From positions 1-64,000 of the forward strand of contig JAUEMM010000001.1 of the NCBI GenBank assembly GCA_030441635.1: a stretch of DNA of 64,000 nucleotides, read 5' to 3'. Below, one piece after another: positions 1 through 9,639 of the stretch; within the stretch, counting starts at the first letter, position 1, and each line of letters begins with the position of its first letter. Below the pieces are notes generated by a model that was given only the letters and a program-made list of their open reading frames with translations, did no database searches and was not told the origin of the DNA. This DNA is from Wolbachia endosymbiont of Tyrophagus putrescentiae (GTDB taxonomy: Bacteria > Pseudomonadota > Alphaproteobacteria > Rickettsiales > Anaplasmataceae). A program made the translations under genes and the position numbers.

Positions 1-49
1 TTTTTTTTATTGAATTTAATTTATAATCACTTAAGCTTAAGCTTATGTC

Positions 50-169
50 ATGGAAGATAAATTATTAGAATCAAAAAGTTATTTTAAAAAAGGAATAGAG
101 TGGTATTGCTATAGGTATTTATTCTGCTTTGCCAAGATACTGTATATTAGGATTAGCCCCATGCTCTAA
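50..169 (+). pseudogene. Short ORF resembling a VirB8-type N-terminus (fragment)
   Basis: An ATG at 50 opens 39 codons whose first part reads MEDKLLES followed by YFKKGIEWYCYRYL. A short charged start followed by an aromatic W-Y-x-x-Y segment just ahead of a membrane helix is the usual beginning of VirB8-like proteins. The expected helix never arrives: from about position 120 the frame runs into the antisense of the converging DnaJ/ankyrin gene and stops at 169. I read it as a possible remnant of a second VirB8-like gene left at a rearrangement junction. The resemblance is from memory and weak, and chance is possible. Confidence 0.25.
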
Positions 170-775
170 AAGCAGCTCCATAGCCTTATGATCTTTACCT
201 TCACATGCTACTAGCAGTGGAGCTTTGTCAAAACACTGTATATTAGGATTAGCGCCATTATCTAAAAGTAGTTTTACAAATTCTGTATCTTTTAAATCAA
301 TAGCTTGATGTAATGGCAACCTTCCATTTTTCAAGACTTTATTTATATAGTCACCAAACTTACCTTCTTTATTGCTTAAAATTTTAGTAAAAAGAAGTTT
401 TAAAGTATCTAGATTTCTCTCTCTGAAAGCTTCAAGTAAGTAATTTTCCAAATCTTTATTAGATAGAATTTGTTCTAAATTCTTAGCTCTTGGATAATAT
501 TTGAAAGAAGTATGAGAATGTCTAGAAAGATCATAAAAAGGATAGTATTTAAATGAGCTAGAATACTGACTTTTTTTATCATTATCCTTGCCAGTCAGTA
601 AATAGTATGCTTTTTGCAGTTGCTGAAATTTTTCTGTATATTCTTTTTTATTCTCTGAATGTTTATCTGGGTGTAGTTTCAATGCCATTCTATGATATGC
701 TTTATTAATCTCTTTTTCGCTGGGATTGGTACCAGGTGTGAATCCTAATATCCTAAGAGCTTCTTCTTTATTCAT
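119..775 (-). CDS. DnaJ-domain protein with C-terminal ankyrin repeats, 3' truncated
   Basis: 218 residues. The N-terminus is a J-domain (about residues 4-65) with the HPD tripeptide at 35-37, the motif that stimulates Hsp70 ATPase. After a low-complexity linker, residues about 151-218 hold two ankyrin repeats (PLHQA, LLLDNGANPN, then LLVAC, LLLEHGANPN). A third repeat begins with NIQYLGKA but ends at once in a stop, where the preceding repeat continues NIQCFDKAPLL. The gene therefore looks cut at its 3' end. J-domain plus ankyrin fusions are not standard chaperones and in Wolbachia are plausible host-directed proteins, which is inference. No signal peptide is visible. It converges on the fragment ORF at the left edge. 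Confidence 0.8.
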   Translation of the reverse strand: MNKEEALRILGFTPGTNPSEKEINKAYHRMALKLHPDKHSENKKEYTEKFQQLQKAYYLLTGKDNDKKSQYSSSFKYYPFYDLSRHSHTSFKYYPRAKNLEQILSNKDLENYLLEAFRERNLDTLKLLFTKILSNKEGKFGDYINKVLKNGRLPLHQAIDLKDTEFVKLLLDNGANPNIQCFDKAPLLVACEGKDHKAMELLLEHGANPNIQYLGKAE

Positions 776-871
776 GAATTTTGTTATTAAAAATATACTT
801 ATTATTAATTTAATTTAAAATTTCAATAAAATCAAGCGTGTTAAACGTAACATTAAGTATATTTAGTCTGT

Positions 872-1357
872 TTATCTTTTACAATTTTCCTTCTGATATA
901 GCCTAGTTGATAGGAAGAGGATTGATAACATATAAATCAAATTCCATGTTGCCAAAGAAATACCTAGAATGTAATGAGGTCTGTCGCAGGATGTTGAGTG
1001 ATTGGGGTTCAATAGATTATTTTTTAGTTCTTCTACACTGACATTTTCACTTACTTGTTCTGTGCATCCAACAATATCATGGAACCAATGACGCTCAAGA
1101 CCAACGTGGTAAAAAGATATTACTGCCCCTATTATGTAGCTACAGAACATCATACAGATCAAGACTTTGCAATTTTTTAGTAAAGAAACCACTGCAAGTA
1201 ATGCTGCTGCGTAGAGAGTTATGCGTTCGTATATACATAATTTGCATGGAGCCATACCAAAAAAATATTCTAACACATACGCAATAACCAACGCAATTAT
1301 GCTAGATGATAGGAAAATTAAAGAAACTTTAGAATTTTTGTTCATAGCAAATACCAT
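872..1357 (-). CDS. dsbB: Disulfide bond formation protein B (DsbB family)
   Basis: 161 residues, the usual size for DsbB, with four hydrophobic segments. The CKLC motif lies at the end of the first membrane helix and matches the CxxC that hands electrons to quinone. A second cysteine pair in the periplasmic loop (GCTEQ and the later SCDRP) is the site that reoxidises DsbA. The protein sits in the inner membrane. A DsbA-like oxidase is encoded at 43668-44336, so the window supplies both halves of a periplasmic oxidation system. An internal ATG at 1345 is an alternative start; 1357 is preceded by a weak AGG. Confidence 0.88.
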   Translation of the reverse strand: MVFAMNKNSKVSLIFLSSSIIALVIAYVLEYFFGMAPCKLCIYERITLYAAALLAVVSLLKNCKVLICMMFCSYIIGAVISFYHVGLERHWFHDIVGCTEQVSENVSVEELKNNLLNPNHSTSCDRPHYILGISLATWNLIYMLSILFLSTRLYQKENCKR

Positions 1358-1390
1358 TATAAAAACCTATGACATTATAAAATAAAGTAT

Positions 1391-2707
1391 TTATTTTACA
1401 TACGGATTTTTGTTTTTTTTTAGAATTAACCTGACAGGTACACCATCGGTAAAAAAACTTTTTCTAAGATTATTGATTAAGTAACGTTTATAACTTTCAT
1501 CAACACTTTCTGGTATGTTGCAAATCAAAGAAAAAGCAGGAGGTTTAGTGCCAATTTGAGCAATGTATTTCATTTTTATTGCTCTACCTTTTACGAGTGG
1601 ATGTTGGTGCTTGTCTAGAGCTTCTGCGAGCCATTTATTTAATTTTGCAGTACTAATTTTTCTATTTAAAGATTCATTTATTTCAAGACACTTGTCTATC
1701 ACGTCGCTACAACGCATATTATTTAAAGCAGAGATTGTTATTATTGGCACTTCTAGAAAAAGTCTTGATGCTTCTTGTTGTTTTACGAATTTTATTAATT
1801 TACTCCTATCTTCTCTATCAATTAAGTCCCACTTATTTAAAACCACTACCACGCCTTTACCTTCTTTGATTGCAATTTCAGCAATGGATAAATCCTGATG
1901 CTCAATGCCAAGTAGGGAGTCAAGCATTAGAACTACGATATGAGAGCGTTTGATTGAATCAATGCTTTTTTCAACAAATTTTGACTCTAAATCATCTGTT
2001 TTTCTGCGAATTCCAGCAGTATCAATCAAGGTGATCACCTCTCCATTATAATTATAGGAGATATCTATAGAGTCACGTGTAGTTCCAGGTTCTGGGCTGG
2101 CTATTACTCTATTTTCTGCAAGTAAACTATTTAAAAACGTTGATTTTCCAACATTTGGACGGCCAATTATTGCAATTCTGGCTTTGCTGTTTTCTAAACT
2201 ATCTTGTTCTGTCTTATTGTTTAGGCTGTTAATAGCATTTGCTAATGCGTCATAAAGATCAGCCATACCTAGATTATGCTCGGCAGAAATGTATACTAGG
2301 TCAGTGAAGCTAAAAAATTTCAGATAATCAATATTTCCTGATTTATAGCTTTCGCATTTATTTCCAATAAGGATTATGGGCTTATCTGTTTTTCTTTTTA
2401 GCCATTTGGCGAATTCTTTGTTCTGGTTGTTTTCTATTCTTGCATCAACAAGAAAAAAAATTATGTCTGCATGAGATAGTGCAAACTCTATCTGTTCAAT
2501 AATTTGTGATGAAAAATTAGTTTGGTCGTTCCACCCTCCCGTGTCTATTACTTTAAATTCCAGATCGCTAATTCTGCCGGTGCCTTCTCGTCTATCTCTT
2601 GTGATTCCTGGAGTATCGCTTACTACGGCTGCCTTTCTTCCAACTAATCTGTTAAAAAGAGTGGATTTTCCGGCATTTGGTAATCCTACTATGACAATCT
2701 TTAGCAT
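1391..2707 (-). CDS. der: Ribosome biogenesis GTPase Der (EngA)
   Basis: 438 residues with two tandem GTPase domains, the hallmark of Der. The first P-loop is GLPNAGKST at residues 8-16 with DTPG at 31-34. The second is GRPNVGKST at 182-190, followed by DTAGI and NKWD. A C-terminal KH-like domain contains the K-P-P-x-F-x-L stretch typical of the family. Der acts in late 50S subunit assembly. It is read on the same strand just upstream of dsbB. Start and length agree with the family. Confidence 0.95.
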   Translation of the reverse strand: MLKIVIVGLPNAGKSTLFNRLVGRKAAVVSDTPGITRDRREGTGRISDLEFKVIDTGGWNDQTNFSSQIIEQIEFALSHADIIFFLVDARIENNQNKEFAKWLKRKTDKPIILIGNKCESYKSGNIDYLKFFSFTDLVYISAEHNLGMADLYDALANAINSLNNKTEQDSLENSKARIAIIGRPNVGKSTFLNSLLAENRVIASPEPGTTRDSIDISYNYNGEVITLIDTAGIRRKTDDLESKFVEKSIDSIKRSHIVVLMLDSLLGIEHQDLSIAEIAIKEGKGVVVVLNKWDLIDREDRSKLIKFVKQQEASRLFLEVPIITISALNNMRCSDVIDKCLEINESLNRKISTAKLNKWLAEALDKHQHPLVKGRAIKMKYIAQIGTKPPAFSLICNIPESVDESYKRYLINNLRKSFFTDGVPVRLILKKNKNPYVK

Positions 2708-2817
2708 AAAATATCTTAAAAATTAAGTATATATGATGTTGCTGGATTATGTGAGAGATATATTGCTTTTTTTAACTATTTATTTATACTTTAATCAATT
2801 AATATGTTAATTAGTAA

Positions 2818-5610
2818 ATGGCGTGCATGGAAGTCAAAAACACTAATTTCAAAGGAAATAGTGAACGGGAAATGAAGGGTGAAGCCTGTTTTAATGAGAG
2901 TAAGTATTACAATGCTGCAGGTTTTCAGGTAGTAGAAAATTCACAGATTTTTAAAGATAAAAAGACAACAATAGCATTAGCCTTATATAACCAACCAGGT
3001 ATTGATACTATTGAGATAAAAAATAAGTCTGGCTTAGAGCAAAAAATCTCAACTCTAGAGGAGTTCAAGTTAACGGACTTTGAGCTGAATAAAAATGGCT
3101 ATACCGCAAAGCTTGAAAGTGCTACCCAAATTGTAACTATTGAAGGTCAGAATGCTTACATTGTTATTCCAGATTTTATGGATTCTACAATTGAAAGAAA
3201 AGAAGATAGGAGAGTAGATGTAAACAATAATATTCCTGGATATCTGAAAAAAACTGGGCTTGAAGACCACAGAGAAGTTCACTTTAATGCTATAGTCATG
3301 CTTGATACAGGGGTTGATGTGAATGATTTATTCAAAGTTAAGGATAAGGGCAATGCATCTTGGTGTAATATATGGGATAAAGCAAAAAAGAAATCAATAA
3401 ATTTGGCATTAAGTTATGCAAAAGAACATGGAGCTGTTGCTGGATATAGCATAGGTAGAGATGAAAGTGTTTATTTAACACCTACTTTAGATGGCGGTAA
3501 CAGTACTCTAGCGGTAAAGATAAATAGGCACAGTGCTACAGGTTATTATGTTAATAAAATAAAAGAGTCAAGTGGAGTAGCTGCTGCACTTGTAAAATCA
3601 ATCCCTAAGTGGCAATCACTTATAGGATATGCTTATGATACAATAGTGGAAATCCTGCCAGGGCTTGAAAAGATTGATGAGGAAAATTCAGAGTTTAAAT
3701 TAATACAAAAAGAAACTTTAATCAGTGGAAAAATTATAAATAGGCTGCTGGGTGAAGCTGTAGCTGTAAATATTCATCAAAAAGCAGAAAATTTTAAGCA
3801 TGTATCAGTACAAAATGATGTTGCAGCAGTACAGCAAGAGATAGAAACAGATGATGAGTTTTACGATGCGTTAGAGCAACAAGAGAAAGATACAGAAGAA
3901 GATGATGAAGTATATTACGATGCACGAGAGGATGCAACGAGTATATTTGAGGAGTTTAAACAGTCTAAAAAGCGGAATTGGTTTTTTGGGATGACAGGGA
4001 AGCCAGTAGCGGCTTATGAACAACCAAACGGGTCTTGGCTGGTGGTAACTAAGGGCTGGTTTGGAATGTATGGAATTTATGACTTTGATCATGATGCAAA
4101 GGAAGCGTACAAGGTAAGAAATTCTACGCAGAAGTTGGAATTTGTTTTTGATAATAAAAACAAGTCTGTTGATTTCAGGATAAGAAGTCTATTTTTTACT
4201 CAATTTACACCTTATTCATACCATGAAAACCTGGTAAAAGAATTAAGGGTTGTAGAAGAAGGAGCAGATCAAAAAACTTATCAAAGTACGTTTGGAGATA
4301 AAATAAGTGAGAAAAAGGAGCGGCTGGGATATTTACTAGACAAATTTAAGTATGCTAGTAGACAGTTTGGTAAGATTGCTACAAAATCTAATCGTCCAGA
4401 GATACCAAAGGAGCAGCAATTATCTATTGATTTGGGTAATAAACCAGTCTTTAGTATGATTACTAAGATTCTACGTTGGCTGGAGGATAGTCTTAAATAC
4501 TTTTTCCCGCGCTATAATTTATTTCCGGAAGTTGGAACTGGAGAAAGGAAAATTCCTGGCACTGAAAGTAAAGTAAAATACTTTACTTCAGAAAAACAAA
4601 AGCAAAACACCTTAAAGGTTGAGGAAGGAAAATTATATGATTATGATGGTAATTTATACGATACAAGCGATAAAATCAGCAAGGGAAAGAAAGGATGCGT
4701 TGCTTATGTTATCACACTTGATGGTAGGTTAGTTGTTCATCAACACGTTAATCCTGGGAATAGTAAACACTCTATCCGTCATTCAACGCTTGCAGGTGGC
4801 CAGCCGGTAATCTGTTCCGGATTGATGGGAATAAAGGAAGGTAAAATAACATATATAGATAACAATAGTGGGCATTATAAGCCAACAGATGCACATTTAT
4901 ATAATGCAGTAAAATGCTTGAAAAAGCTGGGTATATACTCAGAAAGTACAAAAGTTGTTCATTTGGGAAGTTGGAGCAGTGTGCTAAAGGAGTTTCCAAT
5001 TTTATATAAGATTCCAGCGAGAAAAGAGCCGGTAGGGAGATTTTTAGAAAGAATGGGGAAAAAAGGAAAAGATGGACTGACTCAAGCAGAGAAGTACTTT
5101 GAGAAGGTAAAGGAGTATTATGAGAAGTATGAAAGAAAAGCTTTTGTACCCCTTCGACTTGAAACTGCAATGCGACATCTTAAAAGTTATGAATCACCTA
5201 CAAGTTTAGAGGTAGTAATACGTTGCAATAATGTCATTATCCTACCATCATACCTTGAGTTTATGGGTAAGTTTAATAGAAGGTCAGAAATACGAAAGAT
5301 AACGATAGAGCATGCAATAAGGAGAGTAATTGGTGCAAACTATGGACATAAGCCAGAAGTTAATTGTCAAGATAATAACGTTGTTATAACTTTCAAAAAA
5401 TCGGAAGATGCTTCTAAATTCATAACGCTTTTGCAAGTAAAAGGTCATGATTATGGCAATGAGGAAAACACAATTACCATGGGGATAGATCAAGCTTGCC
5501 GCTTTATAAGTAATGTACTTAAAATTAATATGGATCAAAAAGAGGTATTATCAACACTTAAAAGTGTTGAGGTATCAAGTCCATGTCGTAATGTGGCTGT
5601 AGGAGATTGA
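2818..5610 (+). CDS. Large Wolbachia protein with an IQM-like (HS-LAGG...SGHY-PT) domain, possible effector
   Basis: 930 residues, with no signal peptide and no clear membrane segment. The N-terminal 600 residues are not recognisable to me and include an acidic stretch around 345-375. Residues about 600-720 have a pattern I recognise from plant IQM (IQ-motif, calmodulin-binding) proteins: a lead of the form EEGKLYDYDG, a beta segment AYVITLDGRL, then RHSTLAGG (654-661), SGLMGIKEGKITYI, and SGHYKPT (684-690), followed by a helix with KCLKKLGI. In IQM proteins the equivalent is HSSFL(A/S)GG...AAG...DG...SGHY-PT. The domain occurs in plants and scattered bacteria, and its biochemical role is not known to me. 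A large soluble protein with a eukaryote-like module beside other accessory genes suggests a secreted effector, which is inference. The start at 2818 has an ATG alternative at 2827 and no strong ribosome binding site. Confidence 0.72.
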   Translation: MACMEVKNTNFKGNSEREMKGEACFNESKYYNAAGFQVVENSQIFKDKKTTIALALYNQPGIDTIEIKNKSGLEQKISTLEEFKLTDFELNKNGYTAKLESATQIVTIEGQNAYIVIPDFMDSTIERKEDRRVDVNNNIPGYLKKTGLEDHREVHFNAIVMLDTGVDVNDLFKVKDKGNASWCNIWDKAKKKSINLALSYAKEHGAVAGYSIGRDESVYLTPTLDGGNSTLAVKINRHSATGYYVNKIKESSGVAAALVKSIPKWQSLIGYAYDTIVEILPGLEKIDEENSEFKLIQKETLISGKIINRLLGEAVAVNIHQKAENFKHVSVQNDVAAVQQEIETDDEFYDALEQQEKDTEEDDEVYYDAREDATSIFEEFKQSKKRNWFFGMTGKPVAAYEQPNGSWLVVTKGWFGMYGIYDFDHDAKEAYKVRNSTQKLEFVFDNKNKSVDFRIRSLFFTQFTPYSYHENLVKELRVVEEGADQKTYQSTFGDKISEKKERLGYLLDKFKYASRQFGKIATKSNRPEIPKEQQLSIDLGNKPVFSMITKILRWLEDSLKYFFPRYNLFPEVGTGERKIPGTESKVKYFTSEKQKQNTLKVEEGKLYDYDGNLYDTSDKISKGKKGCVAYVITLDGRLVVHQHVNPGNSKHSIRHSTLAGGQPVICSGLMGIKEGKITYIDNNSGHYKPTDAHLYNAVKCLKKLGIYSESTKVVHLGSWSSVLKEFPILYKIPARKEPVGRFLERMGKKGKDGLTQAEKYFEKVKEYYEKYERKAFVPLRLETAMRHLKSYESPTSLEVVIRCNNVIILPSYLEFMGKFNRRSEIRKITIEHAIRRVIGANYGHKPEVNCQDNNVVITFKKSEDASKFITLLQVKGHDYGNEENTITMGIDQACRFISNVLKINMDQKEVLSTLKSVEVSSPCRNVAVGD

Positions 5611-5743
5611 AATCAATAGCTAATATATAGCCCGACCACGCTTTTAAAAATTCATGGGTTTTTTACATATTAAAGCAGTATTAACCAGTTGAAAAATTAA
5701 TCTCTTATGTGTATAATTATTAGTAGCTTTTTTCCTGCTGGCC

Positions 5744-6688
5744 ATGGCTTTTTCCAAATTCCTCGATCCTAAGTGTGATTTGACCTTTAAACGCATCTTC
5801 GGCACCGAGAAAAATAAAAATATTTTAATTCACTTTTTAAATGATGTTTTAGGCTTCACTGGCAGAAATTCTATACGGGAAGTCGAATTCCTTTCTACAA
5901 TCATGGACCCAGAAATTGCCTCCGACAAACAAAGCATCGTTGATATTCTTTGCAAAGATTCTTCCAATAACAGGTATGTGGTCGAAATGCAGGTCGCAAG
6001 GGATAAAGGCTTCGAAAAACGTGCCCAACTTTACGCCGCTAAGGCCTACTCCCGGCAGTCTTGCCACTACTTCGACTTGCAAAAAGTCTACTTCATCGCC
6101 ATCTCTAATTGTAACCTATTTTCGCCAGATGTCAATTATATTTCCACCCATAATATACGCGATATCGAAACCAATGGCCACCACTTAAAGGATTTTCAGT
6201 TTGTTTTCATCGAGCTGCCTAAGTTCCCTAAGAACGCAGTAAATCAACTGGAGAACACCGTAGAGCGCTGGTGTTTTTTCTTCAAGTATGCGGAAGAAAC
6301 TACGGATGAGGACCTAAAAAAAATCGCGGAGCAGGAACCGATAATCAAGCTGGCATATGACGAATTGGACAAGTTTCACTGGAATGAGAAAGATTTAATA
6401 GCGTACGAAGAGAGAATTATGGACATACAAAAAGAGCGTGCAATTTGGGAGCAACGACTTGATGATGTGAAAAAAGAAGGCGAAGAAAAAGGTAGAGAAG
6501 AAGGTAGAGAAGAAGGTAGAGAAGAAGGCATCCAAATCGGAGAGGAACGTGGCAGAGAGGAAGGCAGAGAAGAAGGCCGAAAAGCAGAGAAAATTGCGGT
6601 GGCAAAAAACCTTCTAAAAGCTGGCGTTTCAATTGATGTTATATCAGAATCTACAGGCTTATCTGTAGAAGAAGTTCAAAAACTTTAG
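5744..6688 (+). CDS. Rpn/PD-(D/E)XK family nuclease (putative transposase)
   Basis: 314 residues. The start (KFLDPKCDLTFKRIFG) and the core are typical of the Rpn/PD-(D/E)XK transposase family: VDILC followed by YVVEMQ, whose E-x-Q is the catalytic strand, then an arginine/tyrosine-rich helix with RAQLYAAKAYSRQ. Residues about 245-285 are an RNA-polar GREEG/GREER repeat encoded by a short purine-rich tandem repeat, and the last 30 residues form a small helix-turn-helix-like tail (ISESTGLSVEEVQKL). Many copies occur in Wolbachia genomes. Third positions are visibly richer in C than in the neighbouring genes, suggesting a different origin. A TATAAT at 5712-5717 may be its -10 box. I see no terminal inverted repeats, so I do not call a complete mobile element. 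Confidence 0.85.
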   Translation: MAFSKFLDPKCDLTFKRIFGTEKNKNILIHFLNDVLGFTGRNSIREVEFLSTIMDPEIASDKQSIVDILCKDSSNNRYVVEMQVARDKGFEKRAQLYAAKAYSRQSCHYFDLQKVYFIAISNCNLFSPDVNYISTHNIRDIETNGHHLKDFQFVFIELPKFPKNAVNQLENTVERWCFFFKYAEETTDEDLKKIAEQEPIIKLAYDELDKFHWNEKDLIAYEERIMDIQKERAIWEQRLDDVKKEGEEKGREEGREEGREEGIQIGEERGREEGREEGRKAEKIAVAKNLLKAGVSIDVISESTGLSVEEVQKL

Positions 6689-6705
6689 TTTGCTTTTCGC
6701 TTAGC

Positions 6706-8034
6706 TTATAGATTAGGAAGGGGTGTTGGAGTTCCCAATAAACTGTTCTGCCAAGCCTCCGATATCTTCACATTTATTATTTTGTTCTTATATTTACCTT
6801 CAGGGTCCTCTACGCATACAGATTGCATATATGGGCTTTTACCAATGATTTGATTTTGGTGCTTACCTGGCTTATCACTGAACAATACGGATATGGTTTT
6901 ACCTACCATATTTTGATTAAATGCAAGCTGTTGCTCATTGATTAACTTTTGCAAACGATGCAGCCGTTCATTTTTCACCTCTTCCGGTATTTGATCTTTC
7001 CTTGTTGCACCTGGAGTACCTGGCCTTGGGCTATACTTAAAGCTGTAAGCCTGAGCATAGTTCACTTTTTCCACTAGTTTCATAGTGTCTTCGAAGTCCT
7101 GTTCAGTCTCTCCAGGAAACCCTACTATGAAATCAGAGGAAAACTCTATTTCTGGCTTGAGTTTGCGTAACTTGTCTATTATTTCCAAATACTCCTCTGC
7201 AGTATGTTTTCTATTCATTGCATGCAATATCTTGTCAGAACCAGATTGTACGGGTAGATGAATAAATGGCATAAGTTTTGGCTCTTGTGCATGTGCTAGA
7301 TAGAGAGACTCATGCATGTCTCGTGGGTGAGAAGTTGTATAGCGAATCCTTTCAAGCTTCTCAATTTTGGCAATATGACCGATTAACTTCCCTAGATCCC
7401 AGATTTCCCCCTCGCATTCTCCATGGTACGCATTGACATTTTGACCAAGTAAAGTAATCTCCTTTGCTCCGTTTGCAACTAGCTTTAGTGCTTCACGAAA
7501 TATTTCATTTACTGGTCGTGAATACTCTGCCCCGCGGGTGTAAGGCACTACACAAAATGTGCAGAACTTATCACAACCTTCCTGGATGGAAAGAAACGCA
7601 GAGGATCCTTGATTTGTTCCGTAACACTCATCTGGGAATTTATCAAATTTTGCTATTTCGGGAAAATCGATATCTATAGTATGGCCCTTGCTTCTACTCG
7701 TTTTAACTATCAACTCTGGTAAAGCGGCTATGCTCTGAGGTCCGACAACGATATCAACAAATGGAGCTCTGCGAAACACTTCTTCTCCTTCTGCCTGTGC
7801 TACGCATCCAGCTACCACTATAGTAACGTCGTTCTTTCTTTGTAATTTTCCAAGCTCTGAATAAAGTTTTTCTGCTGCTTTCTCTCTGATGTGGCAGGTA
7901 TTGAAGATCACCAAATCCGCTTCATTTACATCATTAACAATACTGAAACCCAGGGGCTTTATTATGTTTTCCATTAGCATGGAATCGTAGACATTCATCT
8001 GACAACCATAAGTTTTTATGTACAAACCTTTCAT
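6706..8034 (-). CDS. miaB: tRNA-2-methylthio-N6-dimethylallyladenosine synthase
   Basis: 442 residues. The N-terminal UPF0004 domain has the three cluster cysteines ([22 protein letters not shown]). The radical SAM core has [15 protein letters not shown], the CxxxCxxC that binds the second 4Fe-4S cluster, and the C-terminal part fits a TRAM domain. MiaB methylthiolates A37 in tRNAs reading UNN codons. Length and start ([14 protein letters not shown]) match the family. It converges on the Rpn gene with an 17-base gap. Confidence 0.95.
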   Translation of the reverse strand: MKGLYIKTYGCQMNVYDSMLMENIIKPLGFSIVNDVNEADLVIFNTCHIREKAAEKLYSELGKLQRKNDVTIVVAGCVAQAEGEEVFRRAPFVDIVVGPQSIAALPELIVKTSRSKGHTIDIDFPEIAKFDKFPDECYGTNQGSSAFLSIQEGCDKFCTFCVVPYTRGAEYSRPVNEIFREALKLVANGAKEITLLGQNVNAYHGECEGEIWDLGKLIGHIAKIEKLERIRYTTSHPRDMHESLYLAHAQEPKLMPFIHLPVQSGSDKILHAMNRKHTAEEYLEIIDKLRKLKPEIEFSSDFIVGFPGETEQDFEDTMKLVEKVNYAQAYSFKYSPRPGTPGATRKDQIPEEVKNERLHRLQKLINEQQLAFNQNMVGKTISVLFSDKPGKHQNQIIGKSPYMQSVCVEDPEGKYKNKIINVKISEAWQNSLLGTPTPLPNL

Positions 8035-8076
8035 ATGTTTAATTTCTCTTATAAAACTTAAATCTGATCTATATAA

Positions 8077-8952
8077 TTAATTAATAAAGCATGACTTGAA
8101 GTTTTTTGCAATATCATCGATTATAGTTAAATACGCATCCTTTCCAGGTTCCACATCTAATCCAGTAGGATCAAGCACCATTACTTTCGCATTATTAGGA
8201 AAAGCTTTTGGAGTTTCCCATGAATGAGAGAGTACACAGCTAATATTTTCTTGTTTCATTATTTCTCTCAGCTTCGTTAAACTTTTTATACCTATATATG
8301 AATCTTCTTCTATAGCAAGGATGACGCTTGGAGGATTTAAGCCAAAATGCTTTTCAAAATATTGATAAGCATCGTGAAGCACTATGTATTTTTGACCTTT
8401 AACACTATTTAATTTGTTACTGATTTCTTTTGCTTTTTGCTCTATCTTTTTTATAGCTATTTCTGCATTGTTTTTATATTTGTTGGAATTATTGCTGTCT
8501 ATTTCCGAGAGCTTTGTGCTGATGAAGCGTATCATAAGTTTTGCATTTTCTGGGTTAAGCCAAATGTGTAAGTCATCTTCGTTGTGAGTATTGATTATTT
8601 TCCTTGCAAATGAGTTTTGCCTAGCGGGAAGTAAAGTTACTGCATCTGATAATTGTATTAACTGTCTATTATTTTTTTTGAAATTTTTTACAAATGTTTC
8701 TAGTTCATCATTAATATAGAATATAATATTGCTTGACTCGAGTTTGCTTATATCCGATGGCTTTAACGTATAGTCATGTGCAGAAGTAGTGTTATAGTTT
8801 AGTAATGCTGAATCCACAATTCCATCTGTAACAGATGAAACAAGTGAGTGTACAGGTTTTATTGTAGCAACAATTTTTAAATTGGATGAGAAAGCAGTAT
8901 TGTAGTATAGTATAGAAAAAAACAACAGAAGAAAAGATATTACATGTTTCAT
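8077..8952 (-). CDS. znuA: Zinc ABC transporter periplasmic binding protein
   Basis: 291 residues with a signal peptide at 1-22 (hydrophobic core SFLLLFFSILYYN, then AFSS). The mature part is a cluster A-I metal-binding protein: KPVHSLVSSVTDG with the first His, a middle His (DLHIWLNPENAK), a third His in VLHDAYQYF, and a late acidic ligand near DPTGLD. The His-rich loop seen in many ZnuA proteins is absent. It is divergent from znuC and the two start regions overlap by nine bases. An AGGA lies a few bases upstream of the ATG. Confidence 0.88.
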   Translation of the reverse strand: MKHVISFLLLFFSILYYNTAFSSNLKIVATIKPVHSLVSSVTDGIVDSALLNYNTTSAHDYTLKPSDISKLESSNIIFYINDELETFVKNFKKNNRQLIQLSDAVTLLPARQNSFARKIINTHNEDDLHIWLNPENAKLMIRFISTKLSEIDSNNSNKYKNNAEIAIKKIEQKAKEISNKLNSVKGQKYIVLHDAYQYFEKHFGLNPPSVILAIEEDSYIGIKSLTKLREIMKQENISCVLSHSWETPKAFPNNAKVMVLDPTGLDVEPGKDAYLTIIDDIAKNFKSCFIN

Positions 8953-9639
8953 GAGAATCCTGATATTTTAACGATAGAGAACCTTACTCTTAAATATAAT
9001 AACAAACAAGTCCTTGGTAATATAAATATATCAGTAAAAAAAGGAAATATCATCACAATACTTGGTCCTAATGGAGGAGGAAAAACTTCTTTAGTGAAAG
9101 CAGTTGTCGGTATTAATCAAAACTACACTGGAAATATTATATTTGCTGATGGTATAAAAATTAGTTACATGCCACAAAATTTTAATATTAACAACTTAAT
9201 GCCAATAACGGTTAAATATTTTCTCTTGAATAGTTTTCTAGGGAGGATAAACAGAAATCAGTCTGCTGTGGAAGAGGTGATAGATTTGGTTGGTATTGGT
9301 AACATCCTTAAACATCAAGTGTTAGAAATTTCAGCCGGTCAAACACAACTGCTGTTGCTAGCTCGCTGTTTGATTGCAGAACCAGATTTAATGATTTTAG
9401 ATGAGCCAGTAAGTTCAATGGATGTGAATGCTCGGGTTAAATTTTATGATATTATTAGTAAGATAGCAAAAAAGCATATGGTGTCGATTCTTATGACTTC
9501 GCACGATCTCAGATCTGTTCTGCCATTTTCTGATTATGTGGTGTGTATAAATAACTCTATCTACTGTCAAGGTACACCGGATGAGATTATAAAGGATAAG
9601 GCTTTTAATGAAACATTTGTTAGTTACATGAAAAAATGA
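8944..9639 (+). CDS. znuC: Zinc ABC transporter ATP-binding protein
   Basis: 231 residues, an ABC ATPase. Walker A is GPNGGGKTS at 41-49, Walker B is LMILDEP and the H-loop is TSHDLR. The signature is degenerate: EISAGQTQLLLLARCL in place of LSGGQ. Pairing with znuA indicates high-affinity zinc uptake; the permease znuB is not in this window. The coding start overlaps that of znuA by nine bases on the opposite strand. It runs into ubiB with a four-base ATGA overlap, implying co-translation. Confidence 0.88.
   Translation: MFHENPDILTIENLTLKYNNKQVLGNINISVKKGNIITILGPNGGGKTSLVKAVVGINQNYTGNIIFADGIKISYMPQNFNINNLMPITVKYFLLNSFLGRINRNQSAVEEVIDLVGIGNILKHQVLEISAGQTQLLLLARCLIAEPDLMILDEPVSSMDVNARVKFYDIISKIAKKHMVSILMTSHDLRSVLPFSDYVVCINNSIYCQGTPDEIIKDKAFNETFVSYMKK

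Noticed and set aside
5744..6688. Complete insertion sequence
   Set aside because: No terminal inverted repeats or target duplication could be seen around the Rpn gene.
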